Of a DNA stretch of 64,000 nucleotides, positions 63,210 through 64,000 are shown piece after piece; positions within the stretch are counted from its first letter, which is position 1; each line of letters begins with the position of its first letter. Position numbers and translations under genes: made by a program. The notes beneath the pieces are model-generated. The model was not told the DNA's origin. It made no database searches and saw nothing but the letters and a program-made list of their open reading frames with translations. Source of the stretch: an uncultured Bacteroidales bacterium (GTDB lineage: Bacteria > Bacteroidota > Bacteroidia > Bacteroidales > ML635J-15); NCBI GenBank assembly GCA_937982115.1, contig CALJNE010000018.1:1-64000 (forward strand), in the 5' to 3' direction.

Positions 63210-63911
63210 ATGGCAAAACTATATATTGTTCCCACACCAATCGGTAATCTGGAAGATATAACATTCAGAGCCGTGAGAATCCTTAAAGAAGTGGATTATA
63301 TTCTTGCAGAAGACACTCGTACTTCATCAATTCTTTTAAAGCATTATAACATTGAAGCTAAACTATATAGTCATCATAAGTTTAACGAGCATAAGGCAGT
63401 ACAACACATCGCAGAACGAATAGCTTCGGGCGAGAGTTTTGCATTGATATCTGATGCCGGCACGCCTTCAATCTCTGATCCGGGATACTTGTTGGTTTCA
63501 ACCTGTATAAAGATAGGTGTTGAAGTAGAATGTTTACCGGGAGCAACAGCTTTTGTTCCTGCTCTGGTAAATTCAGGATTCCCTTCGGATAGGTTTTGTT
63601 TTGAAGGATTTCTCCCACAAAAAAAAGGAAGAAATAAAAGATTGGAAAAATTAAAAGATGAAGAACGCACCATCATATTTTACGAGTCGCCTTTTCGACT
63701 GTTAAAAACATTAAAAGACTTATACAATATATACGAAAATGAGCGTAAGGCATGTGTTTGCAGAGAACTAACAAAGATTCATGAAGAAAATATCAGAGGG
63801 AATTTAGAATCTCTTATTGCATATTTCGAATCAAAAAATGTAAAAGGCGAAATTGTTATAGTTATTGAAGCAAAGCCTAAGAACAAAGAAGTAGAAAACG
63901 AAGATAATTAA
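63210..63911 (+). CDS. rsmI: 16S rRNA (cytidine(1402)-2'-O)-methyltransferase
   Basis: 233-residue SAM-dependent enzyme of the tetrapyrrole methylase fold that methylates C1402 in the ribosomal P site. It begins MAKLYIVPTPIGNLEDIT, has LAEDTRTSSILLKHY, ALISDAGTPSISDPGYLLV and PGATAFVPALVNSGFP, FEGFLPQKKGRN and CRELTKIHEE, all typical. The ATG at 63210 is chosen rather than the TTG at 63195 inside the upstream gene. The remaining 89 bases of the window contain no recognisable gene. Confidence 0.96.
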   Translation: MAKLYIVPTPIGNLEDITFRAVRILKEVDYILAEDTRTSSILLKHYNIEAKLYSHHKFNEHKAVQHIAERIASGESFALISDAGTPSISDPGYLLVSTCIKIGVEVECLPGATAFVPALVNSGFPSDRFCFEGFLPQKKGRNKRLEKLKDEERTIIFYESPFRLLKTLKDLYNIYENERKACVCRELTKIHEENIRGNLESLIAYFESKNVKGEIVIVIEAKPKNKEVENEDN

Positions 63912-64000
63912 AGATTTCATAAAAAAACAAAACTACTTATTTTACAATATGTTAACAAACAGGTTAAGTTTTATTAATAGGGAATATTTTTTTTTGAAAT

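Noticed and set aside
63374-63676. Reverse-strand frames opposite rsmI
   Set aside because: rsmI has all family motifs in the plus frame; the antisense frames have no recognisable content.

Overview
The window is AT-rich chromosomal DNA (about one third G+C by eye) from a Bacteroidota bacterium, most likely an uncultured or little-studied member near the Bacteroidales. Four signs support this. Several proteins belong to type IX secretion (C-terminal sorting domains at 3002-5917 and 7168-9396, a T9SS plug-type protein at 36743-38035, an OmpA/beta-propeller protein at 44540-46624). The murF-alr fusion at 58009-60477 is typical of the phylum, as are families such as DUF4199, DUF4831, DUF4105 and DUF6913. 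Nearly every transcription unit starts with the Bacteroidota -7 element TAnnTTTG, and Shine-Dalgarno sequences are rare.

Layout. 1-655 is a degenerate tandem repeat of about 127 bp. 656-15133: ABC permease, GAPDH, two large secreted T9SS cargo proteins, a 41-residue lipoprotein, an MFS transporter, a TraB/GumN protein, and a TonB-dependent receptor with a periplasmic partner. 15388-24114 is a surface-glycan region: a forward operon (ATP-grasp ligase, Wzx-type flippase, M28 peptidase, two GT4 glycosyltransferases) meets a reverse operon (DUF4199, GT2, Wzz-like protein) tail to tail. 24200-25986 holds the SRP RNA gene and a TSUP transporter flanked by two 57-bp direct repeats. Each repeat encodes the start of what looks like an HU/IHF-family gene. 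25987-30625: SDR, patatin, RlmD, DoxX, tRNA-Met and a START-like protein. 30677-36732: LptF/G-type permease, GT4, GT2, RibBA and Fmt, tightly packed or overlapping. 36743-44454: T9SS plug, lipoproteins, PanB, RluD-like, a reverse purM-prfA operon. 44540-53322: two tandem beta-propeller paralogues, an ECF sigma factor, an M64 peptidase, DUF4831 and an Omp85-type barrel. 53475-63911: DapA/DUF6913, RNase P RNA, TlpA-like lipoprotein, DUF4105, MurF-Alr, Tdk, M28 and RsmI.

The window is mostly housekeeping plus cell-envelope genes. No prophage, CRISPR array or classical insertion sequence was seen. The most unusual structures are the TSUP segment between duplicated HU-like gene starts, the 127-bp repeat array with an orphan copy some 53 kb away, an upstream element shared at exact spacing by the two T9SS cargo genes, a reverse-strand terminator embedded in the end of the rluD-like coding region, and several genes whose -7 box lies only 4-7 nt before the start codon. 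Function calls rest on motif recognition by reading; no database search was possible.
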